From the NCBI GenBank assembly GCA_900095095.1, contig FMBT01000678.1, forward strand, positions 1-25,466: DNA of 25,466 bases, read 5' to 3'. Positions 8,442 through 16,386 of this stretch are shown here, in pieces; position 1 is the stretch's first letter; each line of letters starts with the position of its first letter. The stretch is from Fragilariopsis cylindrus CCMP1102 (Eukaryota; Bacillariophyta; Bacillariophyceae; Bacillariales; Bacillariaceae). The notes beneath the pieces are model-generated. The model was given only the letters and a program-made list of their open reading frames with translations. It had not been told where the DNA came from and did no database searches. The position numbers and the translations under genes were made by a program.

Positions 8442-8816
8442 AATGTTGTCTTGTTGTTGTTTCTTGCCTTCCTGACATTCAAACGCACACTGCAGCACTT
8501 ACAACGGTAGGAATAGGTGTGCACTTAGTTCACCAGTAGTCTTGGTTATCAAGTTGTTGTGTACGTACTTGAACACGCAGAAAGTATGAAAGAAGATGTT
8601 ATGGATTGAAATTTCCAACATTGTATGATATATGATTGTTACTATTTAATAACGATCGTATCATACAATGTTGGGTTTCTATGGATGCATGCTCTAAGTG
8701 TGCTCAGGGATCGACTCGCTTTTGCATTGCACATGGCGGTGGTCGCCGTTGTTTGTTTTTGTATCTTCTGTGTGCATTTTTTTTATTTCACGATTTGTAA
8801 GGGCCTTTTGTTCCTG
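8442..8816. other. 5' flank of the kinase-like gene; contains a foldback
   Basis: No supported coding sequence. It holds the 60-nt hairpin described separately (8615-8674). Short plus-strand frames here have no recognisable content. Confidence 0.5.
8615..8674. repeat. 60-nt near-perfect foldback hairpin
   Basis: CCAACATTGTATGATA (8615-8630) pairs perfectly with TATCATACAATGTTGG (8659-8674). Inside, GATTGTTA pairs with TAACGATC (one G-U), leaving a short CTATTTAA loop and a 3/1-nt internal bulge, about 24 paired positions in all. It could be a tiny MITE remnant, a small-RNA precursor or a regulatory foldback upstream of the kinase-like gene. Confidence 0.65.
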
Positions 8817-9246
8817 GGCCTTCCGGCGATGTAAATATCGTGGGGGTTGGTCGAAAACTAATAATTTATTTTCTTTGAAAAGCGGCTATGCTCAGCGTGA
8901 GCCATACCCGCTTGCCTAAAAAGCGGGTAGGGGTACCCGCTTTTGATACCCGCTTGCCTAAAAAGCGGGTAGGGGTACCCGCTTTGCTTAGCCGCTTTGA
9001 AAAAAAGCGGCTATGCCCCACAGTGAAAAAACACGCTATGAAATAATTTCCATACCCGCTTCCCTAAAAAGCAGGTAGGGTTAACCGCTTTGCTTACCCG
9101 CTTGCCTAAAAAGCGGGTAGGGGTAACCGCTTTTGATACCCGCTTGCCTAAAAAGCGGGTAGGGGTACCCGCTTTAAAAAAAAAACAATCCACGATTGCT
9201 AGTTTTGTTCAGCCCCCACGCTGTAAAATAGTGCCGGAAGGCCCTG
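8814..9246. mobile_element. Harbinger-like non-autonomous element (MITE), 427 bp plus CTG duplication
   Basis: The element is 8817-9243. It starts GGCCTTCCGGC and ends GCCGGAAGGCC (11-bp perfect outer TIR). A longer diverged TIR continues inward through CGTGGGGG and AAAACTA blocks present at both ends. It is flanked on each side by CTG (8814-8816, 9244-9246). TIRs beginning GG with a 3-bp CWG target are known for some PIF/Harbinger elements; the assignment rests on that plus the TIR and is not confirmed by a transposase. The inside is an array of 42-bp palindromic repeats (8905-9175) and contains no ORF of substance. Confidence 0.7.
8905..9175. repeat. Array of five 42-bp palindromic repeats
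   Basis: Units at 8905-8946, 8947-8988, 9053-9094, 9095-9136 and 9137-9175 (the last slightly short) each read TACCCGCTT, GCCTAAA, AAGCGGGTA, GGGG, TACCCGCTTTTGA with few changes. TACCCGCTT and AAGCGGGTA are reverse complements, so each unit and each unit junction can form a hairpin. The spacer 8989-9052 holds a shorter AGCCGCTTT/AAAGCGGCT inverted pair. Confidence 0.85.
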
Positions 9247-9685
9247 GATAGCCCAAGAATAGAGATGCCCCCTTATTTTAATATAAGACATTGTGTTTGC
9301 CTCCTACCAATTTCTTGTTCCTATGATTGAAGAGTAGACTTCATTTCACTATTTTGGTATGCACAGAAATAACAATATTTTTCATCAAAACGAACCTCAG
9401 TATCTTTTACATCTGTCAGCCATCAGTCTTCTTACGCGGTAAAATATGTGTCGTAGTTAACTTTAAACACACCCTTCTTCTCCTCTTTTGTGCCTTCTTT
9501 TCTGTATCAACCATAGTACTCCATAGCAAAGCACCATCTGTGATAGAAAGATTCAAACAACAGGACAATCCATGGGACACATCCTCCATCGGCTCTACAG
9601 TCAGCAGTGATGTTGATCCTGTACGATCAAAAATCGGCTCTAAACAGGAATTACTCGACAACCACCACAAATGGCATGTAGTACC
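9247..9685. other. Spacer between two transposons; uncertain coding remnant
   Basis: A plus-strand frame (9327-9809) runs across this stretch but continues into the neighbouring transposon, so its end is not genuine. The part around 9530-9680 (ERFKQQDNPWDT..., VRSKIGSKQELL) has coding-like composition and could be a remnant of an older gene; no family is recognised. Confidence 0.3.
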
Positions 9686-9704
9686 CAGGGCCTTGCGGCA
9701 CTAT

Positions 9705-10220
9705 TTAACAGGATTCCTGTTATGGCTCCCCACAGGGCGCCACTTTTGGGGGTCAATTTTTCTTAGGGGTGTTTCTCCCCCAAAAATCGGACTTACAGCC
9801 CCCTATTGAGACACAGCGTGTCTCCGTTTAACGGCGTGTGCTTTCTTATTCAGTGAAAAACGTGGAAATTTCTTTGTATCGGATGCACCTACAGCGTTTA
9901 TACGAGGCAATAATAATAATTTGGAAAGAGCTCTTTGGAAAATTCGCGGTTAGCGCTAAGTATCACGGTAAGTGCATGCCTGCGCGGTTTTTTAAAAACT
10001 ACATTTGTGGTGTAGAAGGAAACATCACATTGGTTTCGTTAGACAGCCTTGTGTTCGAGTTGCTAATGCGTCAAATCTTAATTTATTTTGTCACTATCTT
10101 CACACATATTCGCACCTCCAAAGATATTCATTTTTATTTATCTTTTTTAGATGGAAATTATCGCGTGTTTTTAACACTCGTAAAATACCGCAAAATTCTT
10201 TATAACAGGAATCCTGTTAA
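9705..10220. mobile_element. TTAA-specific non-autonomous DNA transposon (508 bp) nested in the second element
   Basis: TTAA at 9705-9708 and 10217-10220 flanks 9709-10216. The ends are CAGGATTCCTGTTAT and its exact reverse complement ATAACAGGAATCCTG (15 bp). TTAA duplication is characteristic of piggyBac and Kolobok elements; which applies is not decided. The first Harbinger-like element serves as the empty site: there CACTATTTTACAGCG is uninterrupted where this copy has the insert. A GAGACAC/GTGTCTC stem lies at 9808-9824. A 135-codon frame inside (from 9838) runs past the right TIR and has no recognised domain, so it is not called. Confidence 0.7.
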
Positions 10221-10261
10221 CAGCGTGGGGGCTGAACGAAACTAGCAATCGTGGATTGGTT

Positions 10262-10660
10262 TTTTTTTAAAAGCGGGTATACCCCCTTTGCCGCTTTTGA
10301 TAACCGCTTTGGAAAAAAGCGGGTACCCATACCCGCTTTGTGTACCCGCTTTGTAAAAAAGTAGGTACCCCTTATCAAGTAAAAACATGCCATAAAATAT
10401 TTTCCATACCCGCTTCGCTAAAAAGCAGGTAGGAGTACCCGCTTTGGATACCCGCTTTGTAAAAAAGCAGGTTTTGCGCGCAAACACGCTCAGTAAAAAT
10501 GCGGGTACCCCTACCCGCTTTGTGTACCCGCTTTGTTAAAAAGCAGGTACCCCTTAGCACGTAAAAACACGCTATAAGATAATTTCCATACCCGCTTCCC
10601 TAAAAAGCGGGTAGGGGTACCCGCTTTTGATACCCGCTTTTTAAAAAAGCGGTTAACACG
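10262..10660. repeat. Degraded array of AAGCGGGTA/TACCCGCTT palindromic repeats
   Basis: Multiple copies of TACCCGCTTTGTAAAAAAGCGGGTA-like hairpins with mutations (GCAGGT, GTAGGT variants) and two copies of an ACACGCTAT/ACATGCCAT-AAATAATTTCCATACCCGC-type segment, also present once in the first element (near 9031-9058). It is the interior of the second Harbinger-like element. Confidence 0.7.
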
Positions 10661-10727
10661 CTTAAAAAAACCCTAATCATTTAGTTTCTAGAAAACCCCA
10701 AAAAATTATTAGTGCCGCAAGGCCCAG

Positions 10728-11039
10728 TGGAGGAGGAAAAGCAAGAGAAGAATACAGTAATAAGTAACCATATCCCTGTCGGTATGACGCATAAGATACC
10801 AATCTAGTACAAATTCAGACGGACAATCAAAGTGTGTTGGGGAAATCAGAGGAGCTGAACCACAATCCAAATGAGATAAACAAATATATCAAAAACATAC
10901 TGTACAAAAGGAACACGAAAAAACAGGGCAAATGGGCAGATGCACAAGTACCACAAAACAGAAAGCAATGGATAAGATGAAATGCATTCAGGTAGGGGAG
11001 GACAATCAATGAGGCATTTTCAAACAACAACAAACACCG
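10728..11039. other. Intergenic; no gene seen
   Basis: A-rich and CA-rich sequence between the transposon cluster and the decayed ORF. Hydrophobic minus-strand frames here are the complement of the Lys/Asn-rich plus strand and were not called. Confidence 0.4.
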
Positions 11040-11866
11040 ATGAAATTGTTCAACAAGAACAATGCCAACAAACAAGCAACTGATGCTGATATCAACAACC
11101 GCAAGGATAGACAAACAAACAACAGCAACAAAGAAGAAGAAAAGGATAAGGAAACAAACATGAACAAGGAAGCGGATAATAATGGCAACACAGGTATGGA
11201 CATCAGTAATAATGGAGACACCAGAGAAGACAAAAACATGTCATCTAAGGGTAAGGATGCAAACGACGGAAAGAAGATGGAGATGACAGCGGCAAACAAA
11301 AGGAAACAGAAACAAAGGAAACACCAAAGGGCCCAGGACACGATAAAACAGTGATGCAAACATTTACAGTGTAATTCAATGTTAGAAGTATACCAGTCAA
11401 TAAAATGGGGTTTATCCACAAAGAATTTATCGAAGAAATCCTAACAGTAGCACCGTTCACAACGTTTGAAGCATCAAATAAAAGAACCACACCGCCACCA
11501 AATAAGATTTCAAAATTAGAAGAATTTCCTTTGAATCATCTCCTTCATCAAAAATTCTTCCATTGGCTTGACATCAGGGAAAATTTTTAGCACACGTATC
11601 ATCCAGTGTTAGTAGTTGACAACAAGCAAAGAGCACTTCCTTTTCTTCGGGAGCACAACATCGGAATGTGGAATGATGAAATTAGTAATAATTCAAAAGT
11701 TAGAGTATGCTGGATTCTCAATGCACATAGCAGAGTATCTTACAAACCAAAGATGAAGGATAAATTATGCATTGGCATCAACAAGCAACAGGCAAACTAT
11801 GGGGATGAAAACAACAGGCTGTTAAAAGATAATTTTGTTTCAGACACTCTAGTCAGTCACGCTTAA
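11040..11866 (+). pseudogene. Decayed ORF with two in-frame stops and a frame change
   Basis: The first piece (11040-11354) is a Lys/Asn/Asp-rich low-complexity frame ending in a basic NKRKQKQRKHQRAQ segment. A frame change near 11325-11350 leads into a second frame that reads MQTFTV, stop TAA (11372-11374), then FNVRSIPVN...GFIHKEFIEEIL, ...FPLNHLL...FFHWLDIRENF, stop TAG (11588-11590), then YHPVLVVDNKQRALPFLREHNIGMWNDE...VRVCWILNAHSRVSYKPKMKD. The segments keep an alternating alpha/beta-like pattern and read on sensibly across both stops, so one older protein was broken by substitutions. The VRVxWxLNxHxxVS pattern resembles N-terminal ORFs of repetitive, retroelement-like diatom genes (weak recollection). 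Beyond 11866 the frame is lost. Confidence 0.5.
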
Positions 11867-12052
11867 GCCTGTCCTTGGTTCACTACGATGATTTTAACCA
11901 AGAAAATGAAACATCAAAATTTGAAAATCAAAACAACAAAACGCACATAACTTCATTCCATCACATCATCCATCAAGTAAAGGTTACAAGTATAAATCAA
12001 AACTACGAATTAAAAAAGCACAAGTTCAGTATTTGGGAGGAGAGAAAAAATC

Positions 12053-13729
12053 ATGGAAACATTTACGAGTAGGACAAATGACGAAAGGACGGCAGTTTAT
12101 AGTAACCGGTCGGCGACGAGGAATAGCACGAGGGCAATGCCTTTTATGCTAACATGTTGGTACTCGATGTTATTACTGATCGGTATGAGTCAAGATGGAT
12201 CTACCCCAATATCATTTGTGGCTCATGCTTTTTCTTCACACCAACCAATTCTTGTACGCCACTCGCCATTACTCAGCTGCGAGAAAGATACCGTAAGGAA
12301 AACGTCAGAGTCCGAATTGATACTATTTTCCTCATCCTCTACGAAAACGACGATACATCAAGACACCGAAGATAATCATCATATGGAATCTTTTCCTGCA
12401 GGAGGTATACAAGTCTGGGATGGGGTCTTTTCTCCGGAAGTATGTGAGGAACTCCACGAGTTGGCAATTGATCATTCCGAACGAACCACAAGCGAAGAAG
12501 AGGACGACTACTGCGACGACGACGAAAATGAGGACGAGGAAGAAGATGATAGTCTAGATGGATCGTCCATTTTTATACATAAGCGGAATGGAGTATCACG
12601 AGAAAGAAGTGATCGATTGACACCACTTGAACAAGCACTTGATTCGTTTCTAACCGCATATTACGACAACACCGATGATAGTAACAACGGTAAGGATATG
12701 GTCGTAGAATACTGGTGCCGACAGGAACACTTAAATCTGGAAGCCCACGCGGACGTCGACGAGGTATTCTTTGAGCGGTATTGCAACAACAACAGCAAAA
12801 GTGGTAGCAGTAACAGCAGTAAGGATGGAAACTCCGGCTTTCGGTATCCAACCACTGGACACATCTTATATCTCACTAAACCAACCTTGGGTCTCGGACC
12901 GACTTGCGTATTTCCTCCAGATAACGCAAGCAGCAATGGAATGGATGATACCAATAGCCTAATCACGGAAATTATCTCGTCCGTGGTGACGATTCCGGCC
13001 GTTACTGGGCGTGTTCTGAGATTTCCGGGAAATGCCTTGCACGCCGTTCCAAAACCGGCCGATGTTTGGCTCATTAACGATACAAACGATCAAGAGGAGG
13101 AGGAGGATGATGATGACGACGATGACGAAGGCTGGGATGACGAGGATGAAGATGACGAAGAGCGATCCGTGGTTCTCTTCAATACATGGGAACAAACCGA
13201 CGACAACGATGATATAGAAAACGTGGGTCCCATTGGTGTCATGCACGATCCCATGTTTAAAGTTGAATCCGATTTGGACATTGTCGAAATGATGATGAGT
13301 AGTGTGGATATTTCTGCCGAAGACAGTGGGGTAGAAATTGACGAGGAATTTGTCCAGAGCATGGTCCGATATGCCAAGGAGCAAAAGGCCAAGCAATTAC
13401 GAGACTGGTGTGAGAAGTACAGTGAGGGGAACGATAGCGATAATTCAAATCAGAACGAAGAAGATGACGTTGCATATTCCAAGCTACACTGTCAGCCGCG
13501 TAAATCTTGGGCAATCGCTCCGATTGATACCACCGCGACTGCTGGGCAAGATGCTATCAGTGAGAGTGACAGCAAAGATACCTCCACTATTCGCGTACCA
13601 TTGATGGGCGATAAGGTACGGAGACGATACCCCAAAAGGGCAGTTCGCTGGGATGTTCCGTCCACCTTTCAACAGGGAGCCAACGACCCAAAACAGCCCT
13701 TTGTATTTCCTCTTAAGAAGACCAAATAA
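12053..13729 (+). CDS. 2OG-Fe(II) oxygenase-like protein with probable plastid-targeting presequence
   Basis: 558 residues; the true start may be Met29 (12137), which puts the hydrophobic core nearer the N-terminus. Residues 32-60 form a signal peptide ending FVAHAF (55-60). An A-F cleavage site like this is the ASAF-type motif that sends proteins into the complex red plastid of diatoms. The folded region has GGIQVWDGVFSPEVC (118-131), a usual start of prolyl-4-hydroxylase-like domains, then H232-A-D234, GHILYLTKP, GPTCVF, and GRVLRFPGNALHAV with H330, followed after an acidic insert by R371 and LFNTW. H232, D234 and H330 are placed as the Fe(II) triad; R371 could bind 2-oxoglutarate. Acidic inserts (146-168, 347-370) break up the domain. 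The long C-terminal tail (about 400-558) is of unknown role. Substrate unknown; it could also be a non-catalytic member. Confidence 0.75.
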   Translation: METFTSRTNDERTAVYSNRSATRNSTRAMPFMLTCWYSMLLLIGMSQDGSTPISFVAHAFSSHQPILVRHSPLLSCEKDTVRKTSESELILFSSSSTKTTIHQDTEDNHHMESFPAGGIQVWDGVFSPEVCEELHELAIDHSERTTSEEEDDYCDDDENEDEEEDDSLDGSSIFIHKRNGVSRERSDRLTPLEQALDSFLTAYYDNTDDSNNGKDMVVEYWCRQEHLNLEAHADVDEVFFERYCNNNSKSGSSNSSKDGNSGFRYPTTGHILYLTKPTLGLGPTCVFPPDNASSNGMDDTNSLITEIISSVVTIPAVTGRVLRFPGNALHAVPKPADVWLINDTNDQEEEEDDDDDDDEGWDDEDEDDEERSVVLFNTWEQTDDNDDIENVGPIGVMHDPMFKVESDLDIVEMMMSSVDISAEDSGVEIDEEFVQSMVRYAKEQKAKQLRDWCEKYSEGNDSDNSNQNEEDDVAYSKLHCQPRKSWAIAPIDTTATAGQDAISESDSKDTSTIRVPLMGDKVRRRYPKRAVRWDVPSTFQQGANDPKQPFVFPLKKTK

Positions 13730-14816
13730 TATACTAATAGGAACACTAGGAACACTTAGGGATTGCTATCTGTATCAATATTGCATTATAGACTGCTCCT
13801 AAAAATTGACGCATGCCATCGATGCGGTCGCTTTTAGCCTTGAGTTTGATGCATCCATATGTAACCAAAAATAAAAGAAAAAACTAGAACTACTTCGTGG
13901 TATCCTACAGATTGGAAGAAAGCAAGCCTGGCAAAACTTGAAACATTGATGTCGAGGCATGCTACTAAAATATTTCATCCAAGAATCGAAAGAGAAATAA
14001 ATAACACTATATTTAGACTGTAAGGGGCAAAGCGGTATATCTTATGAACTCATCGTCGGCTTTTGAATGGGTTGGTGTAAATGCGGCCGAGTAGAACGAA
14101 TGCACTGGGGTGCCTACAGGATGTAGTTGAACGAGTAGTATAGTACGTGTAATAACAGTACCGTAGAAGATTTCAGTACTAAAGCATAATCTATATAAAA
14201 ATTTACCGGTAGTAGTAGATGATTCATTGATTCGGTGCCCTCTCTATAATTTTCAATTTTTGGTGTGCGCACTTTCGAGTAGCAGTTACCTGTGTAGTTG
14301 CAATTTTTGACTTGATTCACAATCACAAAAAAAAAGCATTTCATACCAGCTATATTACTATTGTAGTTTAAAAGGTATGTATGGGGAGGCATGTTTGGGC
14401 TCACAAAATAGACAAGTAGAACTAATTTTTTCAAACTCAATTATTTTTTCCTATACAAGAAGACTATACTGGACCATAATACACTACTTTTAAAAAGTTG
14501 GTGAAAAAGTTTTTTCTAAAATAAACATATGTGTTGATCCTTATTATCAATGTTCACGAAAACTACAATATTATAATTACTATTATAATTATAATTATGA
14601 AAAGAATTTCCCTTCATCGCACACATAGCCCTTCATCATCTCATCCCACCGAATACTTACCGGTAGTCAATTCAAAACTGAAAAGCCTCAAACATCAACC
14701 CAGTTGATGGGTAGGGAACGATATGTAGTATAAACCACCGTGATCAATCGTTCGTTCGTTCATTTTCGTTTCCATTATACTACGGTATCATTCTATCATT
14801 TTTTTCCTTTTTTTCC
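13730..14816. other. Convergent intergenic region; no gene seen
   Basis: 1.1 kb between the 3' ends of the oxygenase and the repeat protein. AT-rich, with an AT palindromic run near 14566-14598. A 108-codon minus frame (14114-14440) is Leu/Tyr/Asn-rich with no conserved feature and was judged spurious. Confidence 0.45.
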
Positions 14817-15956
14817 TTATTCATTCATACCAGTGATAATAGTATCTTCAATTTCTTTCTGGAAGGTTTGTTTATAGGTATATTCTTGTAGTAAAATACT
14901 ATTAAAAAATTGTGCTCTTTCCTTCAATAATTGTATCTGTTTTTGAATCAACTGAAATGAAACGTGGAGTATATCTTCTCGTCCTTGACAATTCGAAATC
15001 TTAGTAGTAGTAGTAGTAGTAGTAGCAGTAGCAGTAGCATTATTGGGACCGTCGTCGTCATCCTTCTTCTTTTTAATTTCAATTTCATCATCTTTCAATT
15101 GTTTGTTTTGATTTTTGCTAATTTCTTCCTGTTGTTGTAATAAATAATTTTGTTGAAAATACTGTGCTTTTCGATTCAATAGTTGAAATTCCTTTTCAAT
15201 AATTTTCATTGATATATGTAGCACCCTTTCACGTTCTTCCGAAGGACTCATTATTGTCGTAGAAGCAGGAGCAGGAGCATTACAAGGAACAGCAGTAGCA
15301 GGAGCAGTAGTACCGTTTTTACTAGAATCAAGAACCTTCCGAAAGAATTCCAGGTGTGGATCATCGCCACCATCATCCCCATCATCCCCAGAAGGACGAC
15401 CACAATAATCGAACCCGGTTGATTTTAGACCTGTCGACACCATCTTCGTCGTTTGGTCATAATCATGTATGCGTCTTTTTTTCGTTCTCGGGATACTACT
15501 ACTATCATTATTGTCGACGTCGTCGTCTCCATTGCCAATCTCATCGTCGTCGTCGCCACCTGTCGAAGGATCACAATAGTAGTCTAGCCTAGTAGTTGAT
15601 TTTAGCCGCACTGCTTCATTCGTTTTGTTATTTAGTATTATACTCCGTTTTTTCTTCTTCGTTATCGGGACATCAGGATCAAATTCTTCTTCTTCTTCTT
15701 CGTTGTCTGACCGTCGCGATGATGAAAACGATGACGACGTAGTAACTGATACTTCTGGTGCTACTGCTGGTGCAAACTCTTCTGATCCATTCTTGTCGAT
15801 AGTAGCTGATAGGAGACAACAATCATAGTATTCATCGTTATCGTTATCGTCATCGTTCTTTTTTTCTATCTCTTCTTCCTCTTCCTTCTTCTCGCAGGAA
15901 CGTCCACCGCCGACGAAAGAGAACATAGCTGCCGTAGCACGTGAAAAGAGACTCAT
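14817..15956 (-). CDS. Low-complexity nuclear-type protein with two copies of a helical repeat
   Basis: 379 residues, ATG at 15956. The N-terminal half is dominated by Glu/Asp/Ser runs with two basic clusters that could act as nuclear localisation signals (KKKKR at 100-104, KKRR at 159-162). Two further related segments, LKSTTRLDYYCDPSTG (118-133) and LKSTGFDYCGRPSG (177-190), are each followed by a Gly/Asp run. The C-terminal half has two copies of a helix of about 35 residues: RVLHISMKIIEKEFQLLNRK (244-263 and on to AQYF) and DILHVSFQLIQKQIQLLKER (328-347 and on to AQFF), 83 residues apart. The shared pattern LHxSxxxIxKxxQLLxxxAQxF suggests paired amphipathic helices. No known domain recognised. 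It is divergent from the LRR gene. Confidence 0.65.
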   Translation of the reverse strand: MSLFSRATAAMFSFVGGGRSCEKKEEEEEIEKKNDDDNDNDEYYDCCLLSATIDKNGSEEFAPAVAPEVSVTTSSSFSSSRRSDNEEEEEEFDPDVPITKKKKRSIILNNKTNEAVRLKSTTRLDYYCDPSTGGDDDDEIGNGDDDVDNNDSSSIPRTKKRRIHDYDQTTKMVSTGLKSTGFDYCGRPSGDDGDDGGDDPHLEFFRKVLDSSKNGTTAPATAVPCNAPAPASTTIMSPSEERERVLHISMKIIEKEFQLLNRKAQYFQQNYLLQQQEEISKNQNKQLKDDEIEIKKKKDDDDGPNNATATATTTTTTTKISNCQGREDILHVSFQLIQKQIQLLKERAQFFNSILLQEYTYKQTFQKEIEDTIITGMNE

Positions 15957-16386
15957 ATTATTTAGGTATTTGTTGTTTGCTTGTTGTTTCTCGTCGTTGT
16001 CGTCGTCGTCATCGTCACAATGTACAGTACTATGATGGAATGAATGAAATACAGTAACTTATTTGTTTCAAGAAAAATGGAAATTATGTATCGAGGGCGA
16101 AATACTACTAGTACAATTTTGTTGAGTTTTGGGGGAGATTGAAGATACACACCCTCAAGACTACTGCCCCCTCACAAAAATCTCGGTCCTGCGAAAACAT
16201 AAATTTCAAACAAAACAAACAACAATTGTTCACACTCTAAAGAAAGTAGCAGCTACAACATCAAATTAGCAACTGAAATCATCTGCAAGTAGAACCACAG
16301 TAAATACATCGATAAAAGACCGATCAATAGATTGATTTGATATTCGATTCAATTCGATTAGATTCCAGATTTTACTGTACTGTACA
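15957..16386. promoter_or_regulatory. Divergent promoter region between repeat protein and LRR gene
   Basis: 430 bp separate the two ATGs, which face away from each other, so both promoters must be here or overlap. It contains AT-rich tracts, a GTCGTC run next to the minus-strand gene, and AATTCGATTAGATT near the LRR gene. No specific factor site could be assigned. Confidence 0.4.

Larger units (their letters stand above)
9686..10727. mobile_element. Second Harbinger-like element with CAG duplication, itself interrupted
   Basis: The element is 9689-10724 (1036 bp). It begins GGCCTTGCGGCACTA and ends with the reverse complement TAGTGCCGCAAGGCC (15-bp TIR), flanked by CAG on both sides (9686-9688, 10725-10727). 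Removing the nested 508-bp insert and one TTAA leaves about 524 bp, close to the first element. Its sub-terminal block at 10221-10262 (CAGCGTGGGGGCTGAAC, CTAGCAATCGTGGATTG, a T run) is nearly identical to the inverted right end of the first element, so the two belong to one family. Inside, 10262-10660 carries degraded copies of the AAGCGGGTA/TACCCGCTT repeats. No transposase is encoded. Confidence 0.7.

Noticed and set aside
8905..9175. CRISPR-like regular repeat array
   Set aside because: Units are tandem without unique spacers, lie within a TIR-bounded element, and the host is eukaryotic.
9327..9809. 160-codon plus-strand frame as a gene
   Set aside because: It crosses two transposon boundaries (9686 and 9705), so the frame cannot be an ancestral gene as it stands.
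9838..10245. 135-codon plus-strand frame as a transposase
   Set aside because: It runs through the right TIR and TTAA into the host element and shows no DDE or zinc-finger motif.
11006..11419. Hydrophobic 137-codon minus frame as a membrane protein
   Set aside because: It is the complement of a Lys/Asn/Glu-rich coding-like plus strand, which always gives Leu/Phe/Ser-rich frames.
14114..14440. 108-codon minus frame
   Set aside because: AT-rich, no domain or motif, no supporting context.
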